Positions 15,115-23,372 of a stretch of DNA of 49,619 nt are shown piece by piece. The stretch lies in IMG/VR virus record IMGVR_UViG_3300025308_000005, positions 1-49,619 of that record; one strand, 5' to 3'. The translations under genes and the position numbers were made by a program. Source of the DNA: a virus. Numbering within the stretch: the first letter of the stretch is position 1; each line of letters opens with the position of its first letter. Under the pieces are notes generated by a model that made no database searches, was not told the DNA's origin, and saw only the letters and a list, made by a program, of their open reading frames with translations.

Positions 15115-18087
15115 CTACTCCTTATCCCTGAGACTGCTGCGGTCGTTGGCGGCCTGCTGACGGCTGATCTTGTCGAATTCGCGCGCGACTAGCTGGGCGA
15201 GCTGTTGCTCGTTCATGCCTGGCGCGGCATGGATAGTGAAGTAGTTCGTCGTTGTCGGCGCTGCCGACGCTGCGGCCGGGCTTTGACTGATCGGCGGGCG
15301 AGTATCCCACTTGATCGGCTGTTCCCCGGCAAACGCACCGCCGCCGATAGCCATCCCCGCCCCGATGGCCGCGAGTTGCTTGGCGGTGGCGCGCACGGCG
15401 TCCAGCGGGCCGCGCTGGCCGTCCTGCAGGCCGTTGGAAAGCCCCTGCATGGTGAAGCCGCCCAGCTCGGCGAACACACGCGACGGGGAATGGATGCCGA
15501 GCTTTTCCTTGAACCATCCGACCATGGCCGTACCCGCGCTGGATAGCGCATTCTTGACGTAACCGACAGCGCTCAAGATGCCGTTGCCGAGGCCGCGCAT
15601 GATGTCCGTGCCGAGCTCGAAGAACTTGGTCGGGATACTCAGGCAGGCGGCAATGATGTTGCCGACAGCCAGGCCGACCGCTTCACCCATATTCCGTGCG
15701 CCATTGCCCGTGCTCTCGATGGGCGCGATCAGCTTGAACAGCCAGCCGAAGAGCGTGGAGACGCCGTCGATCAGGAACCCGAACGCCGGGCTCAGGACGG
15801 TTGCGAACCCCTTGATCGCGCCCAGCATGGCCTGCAATGCAGGACCGGCTGCAATGGATATTCCAGACCATAGCCCGGAAAAAAATTCCTTGATCGGCCC
15901 CCAGTATTTGTAAATCAGCAGCGCGCCCAGCGCGATGGCCGCAATGCCTATGCCTAGCGGATTCATCAGCAGCGCGCGACCGAAGACCATGACGGCATTC
16001 CTTGCCATGAAAAATGCATTTTTGGTCGTGGTGATTGGGCTCATCAAGCTTCGCAATAGTGAAGACCCGAACGAGAATGCGTGGCTTCCGGCCAGCACCA
16101 GCGCGCCGCGCAGCATCTTCACGGATGCAATCAGGCCGCCCCACATCGAACCGCTTATCGAGAGTGCGAGTTGCTTGATTCCGTGCAGCGCGCCTTTTGC
16201 GGTTCCGATTGGAGAGAGTAGGCCGCCACCCAGTGATCTCGCCAGGGCGAGCGCACCATCCTTGGCGAACATGAAGGCGCTGCCAGCGGCTTTTGTTACG
16301 GCAAACTGGCTGCCCATTTTTATTCCCAGCGTGGCGATGCTGAGCTTCAGCAAGGCAATCGGCCCCAGCACCGCGGCAGCGGCCAGCGTGAGCGCGCCCA
16401 GACCGGTGACGATGGCGGCGATGATCGCCGCGCCCTTGACCAGGTTGGCGGTCAGCTCCGGGTGCTCCTTGGTCCAGGCGCGCACGCTGCCCAGCACGTC
16501 GGCGATGCTCTGCATGATGTCCACCAGCGCGGGCTTGAGCGATTCGCCCAGCGCGGACGACAGGTTGAATACCTTGCTTTTCAGCATTTCGTAGCGCGCG
16601 GACAGCGCCTGGTTGCGCGCCTCGGCTTCGCGTTGCATCGAACCCTTGGCCTGGGCGGCATTGGTCAGCTCGAGCTGCGTGCGGTACTTCTCCAGATTTC
16701 CGGCCAGCTTGGCGGCATCGTCGCCGAACTCCTTGCCGAACAGCCGCGTGGTGGCTTCGAGTTGCTTTTCCTGCGGCAGCTTCTTGATCGCATCCATCAC
16801 CTTGAGGATGGTGCCGGTGGCGTCCTTGCTCATTCCCTGCTGCACTTCCTTGCCGTCGCCGCTTCTGTTCATGCCGATCATGTCCAGGCCTTCCTGAAAG
16901 CGCTTCGGCTGCATGGTGGCGATAGACAGGTTGGTCATGATGGCGTTCGAGGCAGAGGCGGCCACCTCGGAATTCGCGCCCAGGCTGAGGAAGGTGCCGG
17001 CCAGTGCGGCGGCTTCCTTGTACTTCATGCCCACGGTGTCGGCGGTACCGGCGATGCGCTTCATCACGTCGATGATGTCGCCGCCCTTTGCCAGCGTGGC
17101 GTCGTCCAGGTAGTTGATGACGTCGCCCAGATCTCCGATGCTCTTGATCGGCACCTTGTACAGCTCGGCGATCTTGGCGACATCCTCGCCGACCTGGTCA
17201 ACCGGAAGGTCGAAGGCGCTCGCCATGACGGCGGTGGTCTCGGCGTAGGCGAGCAGGTTCTCCTTGCCCTTGATGCCCATGCGCGCACCGGCCTCGACGA
17301 TGGCCGCGATCTCGGTAGTGGCGAGCGGGATGCGCTCGGACATGGCCTTGATGGATTCGCCAATGTCGTAGTAGGTCTGGGTGAGCCTGCCGTTGGCGTC
17401 GCGCGCGCCATCCACCTGACGCGCCACGCCCAGCATCGCATCCTCGAAGCTGGCGTAGTCCTTGACGGCCTTGATGATGGGCATGCTCATGGCAGCGCCC
17501 GTCGCCACCGCTGCCGCACCGCCGCCGGCCAGCTTGTTGCGCAGGTTGATGGTCTTGTCGTAATTGGCACGCGCGGCATGCAGCGCCTGCTGGCGCTTGC
17601 CAAGATCGTCCATGGCCTTGCGCTGCTTGTCCACTTCGAGCGTGGCTTCGGCCATGCGGCCCTTCAACTCGCGCTGGTATCCGGCCAGCTTGTGAGTATC
17701 CGCGCCGGAGGCGGTGAGCTCACGGCGCAGGTTCTCCTGCTTCTCGGTCAGGCGGGTGATATTGCCCTTGAGATTTTTGGCCTCGTCAGTGGCTTCCTTG
17801 AAGGCCTTCTGCATCTCCCGCGTCGGGAATTCTGCGGCCTCCATCGCCTGCTTGATGGTGCGCACGCGCTCTTCGGCCTTGGCGAGTTCCTGTCGGTGGA
17901 TGGCGATGCCGCGCGCGGCGTTGCGGAAGCCGTCCACGCGCTTCTGTTCGTCGTTGAGTGCCTTGAGCTGGTCCTTGGCTGCCCTGAGCGCCTTGGCGGT
18001 CTCGCTGCTGCCGCCCTGGATCGCCTTGAGCGGCTTGGTGATCTTGTCGATCGCGGACAACAGAACTTTGAGTTCGAGCTTGTTCAT
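15115..18087 (-). CDS. T: Tape measure protein gpT
   Basis: A 990-residue tail-length tape measure protein. Order: N-terminal coiled coil (about 1-180), the conserved TP901-type core (YASFEDAMLGVARQVDG onward, about 210-480), several hydrophobic helices (about 540-620 and 735-800) that may insert into the host membrane, and a C-terminal segment with KLGIHSPSRVFAELGG (about 885-900), a motif typical of P2-like tape measures. Its length is similar to other long P2-like homologues. Its start overlaps the stop of E' by ATGA. Confidence 0.93.
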   Translation of the reverse strand: MNKLELKVLLSAIDKITKPLKAIQGGSSETAKALRAAKDQLKALNDEQKRVDGFRNAARGIAIHRQELAKAEERVRTIKQAMEAAEFPTREMQKAFKEATDEAKNLKGNITRLTEKQENLRRELTASGADTHKLAGYQRELKGRMAEATLEVDKQRKAMDDLGKRQQALHAARANYDKTINLRNKLAGGGAAAVATGAAMSMPIIKAVKDYASFEDAMLGVARQVDGARDANGRLTQTYYDIGESIKAMSERIPLATTEIAAIVEAGARMGIKGKENLLAYAETTAVMASAFDLPVDQVGEDVAKIAELYKVPIKSIGDLGDVINYLDDATLAKGGDIIDVMKRIAGTADTVGMKYKEAAALAGTFLSLGANSEVAASASNAIMTNLSIATMQPKRFQEGLDMIGMNRSGDGKEVQQGMSKDATGTILKVMDAIKKLPQEKQLEATTRLFGKEFGDDAAKLAGNLEKYRTQLELTNAAQAKGSMQREAEARNQALSARYEMLKSKVFNLSSALGESLKPALVDIMQSIADVLGSVRAWTKEHPELTANLVKGAAIIAAIVTGLGALTLAAAAVLGPIALLKLSIATLGIKMGSQFAVTKAAGSAFMFAKDGALALARSLGGGLLSPIGTAKGALHGIKQLALSISGSMWGGLIASVKMLRGALVLAGSHAFSFGSSLLRSLMSPITTTKNAFFMARNAVMVFGRALLMNPLGIGIAAIALGALLIYKYWGPIKEFFSGLWSGISIAAGPALQAMLGAIKGFATVLSPAFGFLIDGVSTLFGWLFKLIAPIESTGNGARNMGEAVGLAVGNIIAACLSIPTKFFELGTDIMRGLGNGILSAVGYVKNALSSAGTAMVGWFKEKLGIHSPSRVFAELGGFTMQGLSNGLQDGQRGPLDAVRATAKQLAAIGAGMAIGGGAFAGEQPIKWDTRPPISQSPAAASAAPTTTNYFTIHAAPGMNEQQLAQLVAREFDKISRQQAANDRSSLRDKE

Positions 18088-18250
18088 TCATCGCCTCCAC
18101 TGCGTTTGCGCGCCCGCTCGCGCCAGTCCATCAGCTCGGGCAGGTGCATCGGGTACATCGCTTCCGGCGTCCAGCCGAAGATCACGGCGATGTCCGCCAT
18201 AGCATCTTCTACTCTGGCCGGGATACCGCCGGCATCGCGTCCTTCGGTAA
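18084..18250 (-). CDS. E': Tail chaperone E' (frameshifted extension)
   Basis: In the -1 frame relative to E the sequence stays open from the slippery site to a stop at 18084-18086. It encodes the GpE family signature: MADIAVIFGWTPEAMY, then LPELMDWRERARKRS. In P2 the E+E' fusion is made by -1 frameshifting on T TTT TTG. The same heptamer is present here at 18257-18251. An internal ATG at 18200 could also start a stand-alone E'. The E+E' product would be a chaperone loading the tape measure, which follows directly. Confidence 0.85.
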
Positions 18251-18496
18251 CAAAAAAACGGCCACCATCGTGCCGAATTGCAGCAGGTCTGCCGGATCGA
18301 GCTGGGCGACTTCGTGTTCGGTGAGCGGCGGCACGGTGATGCGCGGCAGCACCTTGTGCAGGGCGGTCACGTCCATTTGCACCAGGTCGGTGAGGTTGAC
18401 GCCGCGCAGCTCGCCGGATGTCGGTTTGCGCAGCTCTACGGTATCGATGGTGGATTCGCCGCGGTTGATGGGCTGTTCGAGGGTGATGGTTTTCAT
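18209..18496 (-). CDS. E: Tail assembly chaperone gpE
   Basis: A 95-residue P2 gpE homologue: MKTITLEQPINRGE, ELRKPTSGELRGVNLTDL and a C-terminal FLLPKDAMPAVSRPE. In phages of this type it coats the tape measure during tail assembly together with the longer frameshift product E+E'. The reading frame ends 42 nt after the slippery heptamer. Confidence 0.88.
   Translation of the reverse strand: MKTITLEQPINRGESTIDTVELRKPTSGELRGVNLTDLVQMDVTALHKVLPRITVPPLTEHEVAQLDPADLLQFGTMVAVFLLPKDAMPAVSRPE
18251..18257 (-). other. Programmed -1 frameshift site
   Basis: The minus-strand heptamer T TTT TTG is placed in the E frame as GTT TTT TTG. It matches the X XXY YYZ rule and the P2 E/E' slippery site. A -1 slip gives a 137-residue E+E' product without stop codons in between. 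Confidence 0.85.
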
Positions 18497-18526
18497 TTTC
18501 AGTTTCAGTCTCCAGAATGATTAAAG

Positions 18527-18550
18527 GCGCCCGGTGTGCGGCGGGCGCCT
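18527..18550 (-). terminator. Intercistronic hairpin between FII and E
   Basis: GGCGCCCG/CGGGCGCC form an 8-bp perfect stem with an 8-nt loop followed on the minus strand by only TTTAAT. It may be a weak terminator, attenuator or mRNA processing site that lowers expression of E, T, U and D relative to the abundant sheath and tube proteins. Confidence 0.5.
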
Positions 18551-18609
18551 TGGCTTTCTACCTCCCGGTTACGCCGCTTCGCCGGGCTGTTGCTCGGGGT
18601 GTATCCGGG

Positions 18610-19122
18610 TTATGCCAGGCCGATGGCCTTGCGCTGGTCGGCGAGGATGTCCTTGCCGTCGATGATCTCGATCATGTTCAGCAGGTCGATCTCGATCAGC
18701 ACCTTGTTGTCCACGCTGAGCTTGTAGTAGGTCAGGCCGGCCTTGACGTTGAGCGAGCCTTTATCGCCCGCCTTGGCGTCGCCCATGTCGATTTCCTGAT
18801 AGCGGCCACGCATGACGACTTCGACGGCTTGCACCGCAGCAGTGTCGTCGCGCTGGTAGGCTCCGGCAAAGCGCAGCAGTACGCCGTCCGCCTTGGTGGT
18901 GCCGTACTGCTGGAACACTTGCGACATGAAGCCGGCGCAGGAGAATTCTGCCTCCAGCTTTTCCTGTCCGAGGTCGATGCCGACCGGACCGTTCATGCCG
19001 CCTGCGCGCAGGTCTTCCAGCTTGCGGGCCAGCTTGGGCAGTTTGACGCTCTCCGCGACACCCATGTAGCTGTTGCCTTCGTTGAAGAGGTTGAAGTTTT
19101 TGAGGACGCTTGCCAGTGCCAT
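18610..19122 (-). CDS. FII: Tail tube protein gpFII
   Basis: A 170-residue P2 gpFII homologue forming the inner tail tube. The family pattern is clear: LKNFNLFNEGNSYMGVAESVKLPKLARKLEDLRAGGMNGPV at the N-terminus and VLIEIDLLNMIEIIDGKDILADQRKAIGL at the C-terminus. It is placed directly after the sheath gene as in P2. Confidence 0.95.
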   Translation of the reverse strand: MALASVLKNFNLFNEGNSYMGVAESVKLPKLARKLEDLRAGGMNGPVGIDLGQEKLEAEFSCAGFMSQVFQQYGTTKADGVLLRFAGAYQRDDTAAVQAVEVVMRGRYQEIDMGDAKAGDKGSLNVKAGLTYYKLSVDNKVLIEIDLLNMIEIIDGKDILADQRKAIGLA

Positions 19123-19173
19123 GATGTTTCCTTTCGTCAGTTATGGGTGCGGCACGCCGCACCCGTTCATTGG

Positions 19174-20346
19174 TTAAGCGCTGATGGCGGACGCGAAGTC
19201 GACCAGGTAGCGGTCGGTGATGCGCTGGCGGAACATCAGGTTTTCCAGCGGCGGCACCGGCGTGTAGTCGTAGTCGATGTACAGCTTGCCGTCCTTGAGC
19301 GTCACCGCGCTGTTGGCGTCCGGGTCATACCAGGCGCTGCCGTCGATGATGTAGCCCAGCGACTTCAGCTCGCGGAACTTGGCGTTGATGCCCTCGATGA
19401 TGTCGCGTGCCAGCGAGGGGTTCAGCGGCTTGTCCACAGCCCAGAAGTGCGCCTCGGCCATGGTGTCCATCAGAACTTGTGCGGTGCGGGTGTAGTTCTC
19501 GAAGGCGAACAGCGGATCCGCAGAACAGGTGCGGGATCCCCAGAAGCGGAAGCCGTTGTGGCGGATCAGCGTGGTGACTTCGTTGCTGTTCAGGTAGCCG
19601 GCGTCGGTGGCAGGGTCTTGCAGGTCAAAGAAGATGTCCTTGTTCAGGCCAGTGACGCCGTTGACCGGGATGTTGGACAGGGTCTTGTGCCAGCCGATCT
19701 CTTCGTCAAGCTTGGCGCGCAGGCCCACAGCGCGAGCCGTGGCGTAGGCGGTTGCCGATGCGTTTGCGACCACGTCCCAGGTGAGGAAGTCCGGCCAGAT
19801 GACCATGACTTCGCGCTGGCCGAAGTTGTCGCGATAGAGCGAGGCCGCTTCCTTGGTGTCAGCGCCCCAGGCGGAGACGTAGGCGAAGGCGCGCAGCTTC
19901 TGGGCGATTCCAGCCAGCTCGGTGGCAACGGCCAGCGTGTCGAGGCCTGGGCAGGCAAGGATGCGCGGCTTGACGCCGAGCTGCACCTGCGCTGCCAGCA
20001 AAGCCTTCATGCCGGTGTATTGTCCGCCTGCCGTGACTGTGCCGATCACTGCGCTGTTGGTGGCAGCCTCGTCCACGCCGGGTGCGACGCGCACCACGAC
20101 GACCAGTGCATTGGTCTGGTCCGCAATGGCGTCCAGCGCCTTTGCCAGCGTGCCCTGGGTACCGGCCTTGGCGATGCCTGCCAGCACAGAGGTCAGCAGG
20201 ACTGGTGTATCGAGCGGGAATGCGACCGCATCTGCGTCTGGCGCGGTACAAACCAGGCCGATGATGGCGGTGGAAATGGTGCGGATTGGGCGTGCGCCGG
20301 TGTTGATTTCAACGACCCGGACGCCGTGGTGGTAATCGACTGGCAT
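19174..20346 (-). CDS. FI: Tail sheath protein gpFI
   Basis: A 390-residue contractile sheath protein of the P2 gpFI family. It begins [27 protein letters not shown] and ends with the [23 protein letters not shown] region that forms the sheath-tube linkage. The GSRTCS box near residue 265 and the domain order match P2 FI (396 residues). An AGGAG ribosome binding site precedes the ATG. The gene should be driven by an Ogr-dependent promoter whose binding site lies at 20419-20441. Confidence 0.95.
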   Translation of the reverse strand: MPVDYHHGVRVVEINTGARPIRTISTAIIGLVCTAPDADAVAFPLDTPVLLTSVLAGIAKAGTQGTLAKALDAIADQTNALVVVVRVAPGVDEAATNSAVIGTVTAGGQYTGMKALLAAQVQLGVKPRILACPGLDTLAVATELAGIAQKLRAFAYVSAWGADTKEAASLYRDNFGQREVMVIWPDFLTWDVVANASATAYATARAVGLRAKLDEEIGWHKTLSNIPVNGVTGLNKDIFFDLQDPATDAGYLNSNEVTTLIRHNGFRFWGSRTCSADPLFAFENYTRTAQVLMDTMAEAHFWAVDKPLNPSLARDIIEGINAKFRELKSLGYIIDGSAWYDPDANSAVTLKDGKLYIDYDYTPVPPLENLMFRQRITDRYLVDFASAISA

Positions 20347-20378
20347 CTGTATCTCCTAGAGAGTGGTTTCAGCAGCGC

Positions 20379-21488
20379 CTAGCATGCCTCGCGCTGATTG
20401 ATATGGCTGGCGGTGCGTGTTGTGTTCGGCGATTCCACAACCTGCGCACGGCCCTGCCCTCTGGTGAAAACGAATTTCTCCAGCAGGCTTTTCTGCAGGC
20501 CGCGAGTTTCGGCGTGCTGTGCATGGCCGAGCCACGAGATGAGAGACTGGCGAATCCTGCCAAGCGTCACCCGACCTTCGGCATAACCCTTCTGCAGCTT
20601 CTTCATCGTCCTGGTGATGCGCTGGATAGAGCTTTTGCGCAGCTTGCGGTGGGTCGTCCAGATCCGGTAGCCGAGGAAGTCCATCGCGCGCCCTCTGAAC
20701 CCGCACACCGGGAAGATCTGCGTCTTGGCATTGGTCTTGAGCCGCAGTCGATCCATCAGGAATTGCTCGACCCGCTCGCGCACTCTGCCCAGATGCGCCT
20801 TGTCGTGGTGGACGATGCAGAAGTCGTCCATGTAGCGCATGTAATAACGCTCGCGCAGGCCGTGCTTCACGAATTCGTCCAGTTCGTGCAGGTAGATGTT
20901 CGCGAGCAGTTGGCTGGTGAGGTTCCCGATTGGGATGCCGACTTCCTTGCCGGTGGAGTCGATGATGTTGTCGATCAGCTCCAGCGTCTTTTTGCAGGCG
21001 ATTCGGCGGCGCACCAGCGACTTCATGGCGGCATGGTCGATGCTGTGGAAGAACTTGGATATGTCAGCCTTGAGCACGTAGACCTTACCGTGATCGCGCT
21101 TCACGCGGCGCAGCATGGACTGGGCGCGGTCGGCACCCTTGTGCGTTCCGCGTCCGACCCGGCAGGCGTAGCTGTCAGAGATGAAGCGCCGCTCCCATAT
21201 CCACTCGATCGCGCCCACCAGCGCATGCTGCACGACGCGGTCACGGAATGGCAGCGCGGCCACGATGCGCTCTTTCGGCTCCTGCACGATGAACTGCCGA
21301 TATTTGCCGGTCTTATAGACTCCCCATATCAGCTCGTTCTGCAGCTGGATCAGGTTGCCTTCCAGGTCGAGCTCGAAGCGCTGCACCTCGGCGCGCGTGC
21401 GCTTGCCGCGACGGGCGCGCAGATAGGCCGCATGCAGATTCTCGAAACTGTAAATCTCGGGGAAAAGGTTGTTGTAAGTTTTTGCCAT
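20379..21488 (-). CDS. DGR reverse transcriptase
   Basis: A 369-residue group-II-intron-like reverse transcriptase of the DGR clade. Visible motifs: LKADISKFF with the first catalytic Asp (about 142), GIPIGNLTSQLLANIYL (184-200), whose [LIV]GNxxSQ box is characteristic of DGR enzymes, and YMDD (219-222). No maturase X, endonuclease or integrase domain follows. With Avd it would copy TR RNA, misincorporating opposite adenines, and the cDNA replaces VR in the variable protein gene. The last 20 or so codons run through the late promoter of gene FI, and the stop lies 32 nt before the sheath ATG. Confidence 0.95.
   Translation of the reverse strand: MAKTYNNLFPEIYSFENLHAAYLRARRGKRTRAEVQRFELDLEGNLIQLQNELIWGVYKTGKYRQFIVQEPKERIVAALPFRDRVVQHALVGAIEWIWERRFISDSYACRVGRGTHKGADRAQSMLRRVKRDHGKVYVLKADISKFFHSIDHAAMKSLVRRRIACKKTLELIDNIIDSTGKEVGIPIGNLTSQLLANIYLHELDEFVKHGLRERYYMRYMDDFCIVHHDKAHLGRVRERVEQFLMDRLRLKTNAKTQIFPVCGFRGRAMDFLGYRIWTTHRKLRKSSIQRITRTMKKLQKGYAEGRVTLGRIRQSLISWLGHAQHAETRGLQKSLLEKFVFTRGQGRAQVVESPNTTRTASHINQREAC
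20419..20441 (-). promoter_or_regulatory. Ogr site and late promoter for FI
   Basis: GTTGTG-N11-CACAAC inverted repeat identical to the copy at 34679. Its centre lies about 56 nt upstream of the predicted +1, and a -10-like CATGCT follows 33-38 nt after the repeat on the minus strand. P2 Ogr sites are centred near -55. The leader to the FI ATG would be about 28 nt with an AGGAG box. The promoter is embedded in the RT coding end. Confidence 0.75.
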
Positions 21489-21652
21489 AGCACCCAGAGG
21501 GCGGCGGCTGCGAACGGTCGCCGGATGGCTACTGGAACGGGCCGCCTGTTTAATGTTTCGGCTTCAGGTTTCCCGTGGCCGAGGATTGCGCGTCCTTTTG
21601 AGGGTGTGCTGTCGTCAAGCCCGTGAGCCTGACGCTTCTGACTTTCCCCAAG

Positions 21653-21764
21653 AGCGGGGCGAGACCCGATGTTCGTGTTGGCGTTCGAGCGCGCGTTGTT
21701 CAAGTTCAGCGCGAACACCCCGTCGAGCGCGGCGTTGTTCCAGTTGCCGCCCCGGATCGGGAGC
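21653..21764 (-). repeat. DGR template repeat (TR)
   Basis: A 112-nt non-coding repeat 18 nt after the avd stop and 165 nt before the RT start. It aligns without gaps to VR at 22242-22353. The ten mismatches all fall at TR coding-strand adenines (12 other adenines are unchanged, no other base differs). Its sense strand is rich in AAC codons (nine), which can be diversified to 15 residues without making stop codons. After the shared GC-rich 3' end the two sequences diverge at once, as expected for the IMH/IMH* difference. Confidence 0.95.
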
Positions 21765-21781
21765 CTGTCAACGCACAACCC

Positions 21782-22165
21782 TTACTGCTCTCCCGCTGAA
21801 ATCGATTTGACCCAGCCGCCTAACATGCGGCCGATCTCGTCGTTCAGCTTGGACCAGTTCTCGTACTTTTTGAAATCCAGATGGCCGAGATTCTTTGCCA
21901 TGCGCACTTGCGAGCGCAGCAAGTCGATCTCGGCATCCAGCTCCTGCAGCGTGGTCTTCTTGTAGTAGCGCTTGTTGCACACCACGATCAGCCTGAGTAT
22001 CTGCCACATCGTGGTGCGGATCTCCGCACCCAGCACATGGCGCTCCATCTTGGGAAATTGACGGATTGCCACATTCCCATACTCGATCATCGCCTCGCAC
22101 TTCTGCCGAATCAGCAGGTCGCCAACTCTCGGATCTTCCTCATTCCGCATTGTTGCGCGAGACAT
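21782..22165 (-). CDS. avd: DGR accessory protein Avd
   Basis: A 127-residue four-helix-bundle protein of the Avd/bAvd type: helices around KCEAMIEYGNVAIRQFPK, TMWQILRLIVVCNKRYYKKTTLQELDAEIDLLRSQVRMAKNLG and KYENWSKLNDEIGRMLGGW. Avd forms a basic pentamer that binds RT and the TR RNA and is needed for mutagenic reverse transcription. AGGAG stands 7 nt before the ATG. Its place between the variable protein and TR is the commonest DGR order. Confidence 0.9.
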   Translation of the reverse strand: MSRATMRNEEDPRVGDLLIRQKCEAMIEYGNVAIRQFPKMERHVLGAEIRTTMWQILRLIVVCNKRYYKKTTLQELDAEIDLLRSQVRMAKNLGHLDFKKYENWSKLNDEIGRMLGGWVKSISAGEQ

Positions 22166-22185
22166 TCAATACTCCTAAAAACAAT

Positions 22186-22207
22186 CGGATGGGCTATCGC
22201 CCACCCG
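22186..22207 (-). repeat. Hairpin downstream of VR (DGR cruciform or terminator)
   Basis: A 9-bp stem (one G.T wobble) with a GATA tetraloop lies 35 nt after VR and just past the stop of the variable protein. DGRs often carry a short inverted repeat of this size after VR that raises homing. On the minus strand it is followed by a T-rich run (TTGTTTTT), so it may also be an intrinsic terminator before avd. Confidence 0.65.
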
Positions 22208-22229
22208 ACCAGATTACACGCTACAGATT

Positions 22230-23342
22230 TCAGAGTACAAAAGCGGGGCGAGACCCGAGGCTCGTGTTGGCGTCCGAGCGCGCGTAGTTCAAGGTCAGCG
22301 CGAACACCCCGCCGAGCGCGGCGTTGCCCCAGCTGCCGCCCCGGAACGGGAGCATTTCGCCCGTGAGAGTGTGCCAAATACCGTCGCCGCCCAGGGTGCC
22401 AGCGCCGGACACAGGGAATACACTCTGCGCCTTGAGCACTTGCAGTGCGGTTGCGCCGACCGGTGTGCCGTGGTTGTTCACCATCGTCTCGATGGATGCG
22501 CCGGATGCAACGCCCAGCGTGTATGCGGCTGCGCTGGTCGCGCCCAGCTTGACCGAGTTGACGGTGGTGGCGGCATAGTTTCCGCCGGCCAGCGTGCCGG
22601 TGAAGGTTGGAGCGATCAGCGCGCCGGTCGCGCCATCGATGGCCTTCCAGTCTGCCGAGGTTGCGCCGTGATCGGCAGCGTTCAGGGCTGCGTCGTTGTT
22701 GGCGATGATCTGGATCTCGGCCAGTCCGGCACCGGCTGGCACCAGGCGCAGGCCAGGCGTCCATTCCCAGATGTTTCCGTTCAGGTCGGCAATGCCGTTC
22801 GGCGTGTTGTCATGCCGCCACGATGCCGGGCCGGATCCGGTGAGTGTGCGCGCAGTGCCGGAGGCATTGCCTGCGGCCAGCCCGTCCTGACGACGACCGG
22901 TCTCGTGCGTTTGTGCGTTGTCTCGGCCATAGTAGGTATTGCCGCGCGGCATGAAGCCGTTCTTCTTGCACCACAGCGCGAGTGCGGCCCATTCGGCGTT
23001 GGTGATGCAGTGGAAGCCAGCACCGCAGGCACGGGCATAGCCCACGAACTGGTCGAAGTTGGCGGACGCAGTCGGGTCAACTCCTGGCAGGCTCAGCAGC
23101 TCGCCGTTCTTGACGACGCCCTGATAGGTGCCGATGAAGATCTCGGATTTCGCCACGCCGTTCACGATGAAGGCAGGATGGACGCCAGCGCCGACACCTG
23201 CGTCCACGTCTTCCAGGTTGAATTGCGGGATGACGTTCATGTACGTCGGCTGTCCAAGCGCTGTATATAGCACGGTCTGACGGCCGCCGGAAGCGGCCTC
23301 AACGCTGGCGCGCAGGGAGTCTTTGATGAAGATGGTAGGCAT
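22230..23342 (-). CDS. DGR variable protein (FGE/CLec fold), tail tip
   Basis: A 370-residue protein whose C-terminal domain has the formylglycine-generating-enzyme/C-type lectin pattern: FHCITNAEWAALALWCKKNG, NTPNGIADLNGNIWEW and, in the variable segment, LPFRGGSWGN through GSRPAFVL at the very C-terminus. The last 38 residues are encoded by VR, so binding-site residues are rewritten from TR. The N-terminal part would attach to the tail. Its position between fibre genes and FI, where P2 has its fibre chaperone gene, implies a receptor-binding role. AGGAG precedes the ATG. Confidence 0.92.
   Translation of the reverse strand: MPTIFIKDSLRASVEAASGGRQTVLYTALGQPTYMNVIPQFNLEDVDAGVGAGVHPAFIVNGVAKSEIFIGTYQGVVKNGELLSLPGVDPTASANFDQFVGYARACGAGFHCITNAEWAALALWCKKNGFMPRGNTYYGRDNAQTHETGRRQDGLAAGNASGTARTLTGSGPASWRHDNTPNGIADLNGNIWEWTPGLRLVPAGAGLAEIQIIANNDAALNAADHGATSADWKAIDGATGALIAPTFTGTLAGGNYAATTVNSVKLGATSAAAYTLGVASGASIETMVNNHGTPVGATALQVLKAQSVFPVSGAGTLGGDGIWHTLTGEMLPFRGGSWGNAALGGVFALTLNYARSDANTSLGSRPAFVL
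22242..22353 (-). repeat. DGR variable repeat (VR)
   Basis: A 112-nt segment at the 3' end of the variable protein gene, colinear with TR. Coding changes from TR to VR: two Ile codons became Phe and Leu, six Asn codons became Ser, Gly, Thr, Tyr, Asp and Ser, and one Asp became Gly. Nine of the 13 adenine-containing codons are altered. All non-adenine positions are identical, showing past mutagenic homing and little drift since. Confidence 0.95.
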
Positions 23343-23372
23343 GTTGGTGTTCTCCTGTTGGTTTTGTGATGT

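Noticed and set aside
16462-18324. Long plus-strand frame of 620 codons opposite gpT
   Set aside because: Antisense shadow of the GC-rich tape measure gene with biased composition; the same holds for the long plus-strand frames opposite FI/FII (18517-20382) and the primase (9098-10468).
20379-21488. Retron or group II intron as the source of the reverse transcriptase
   Set aside because: The TR/VR pair, Avd and the GNLTSQ motif identify a DGR; there is no maturase domain, intron RNA or msr/msd structure.
21350-21778. A 142-residue frame that resembles the C-terminus of the variable protein
   Set aside because: The resemblance comes from TR, which is non-coding template; the frame runs across TR into RT and has no start signal of its own.
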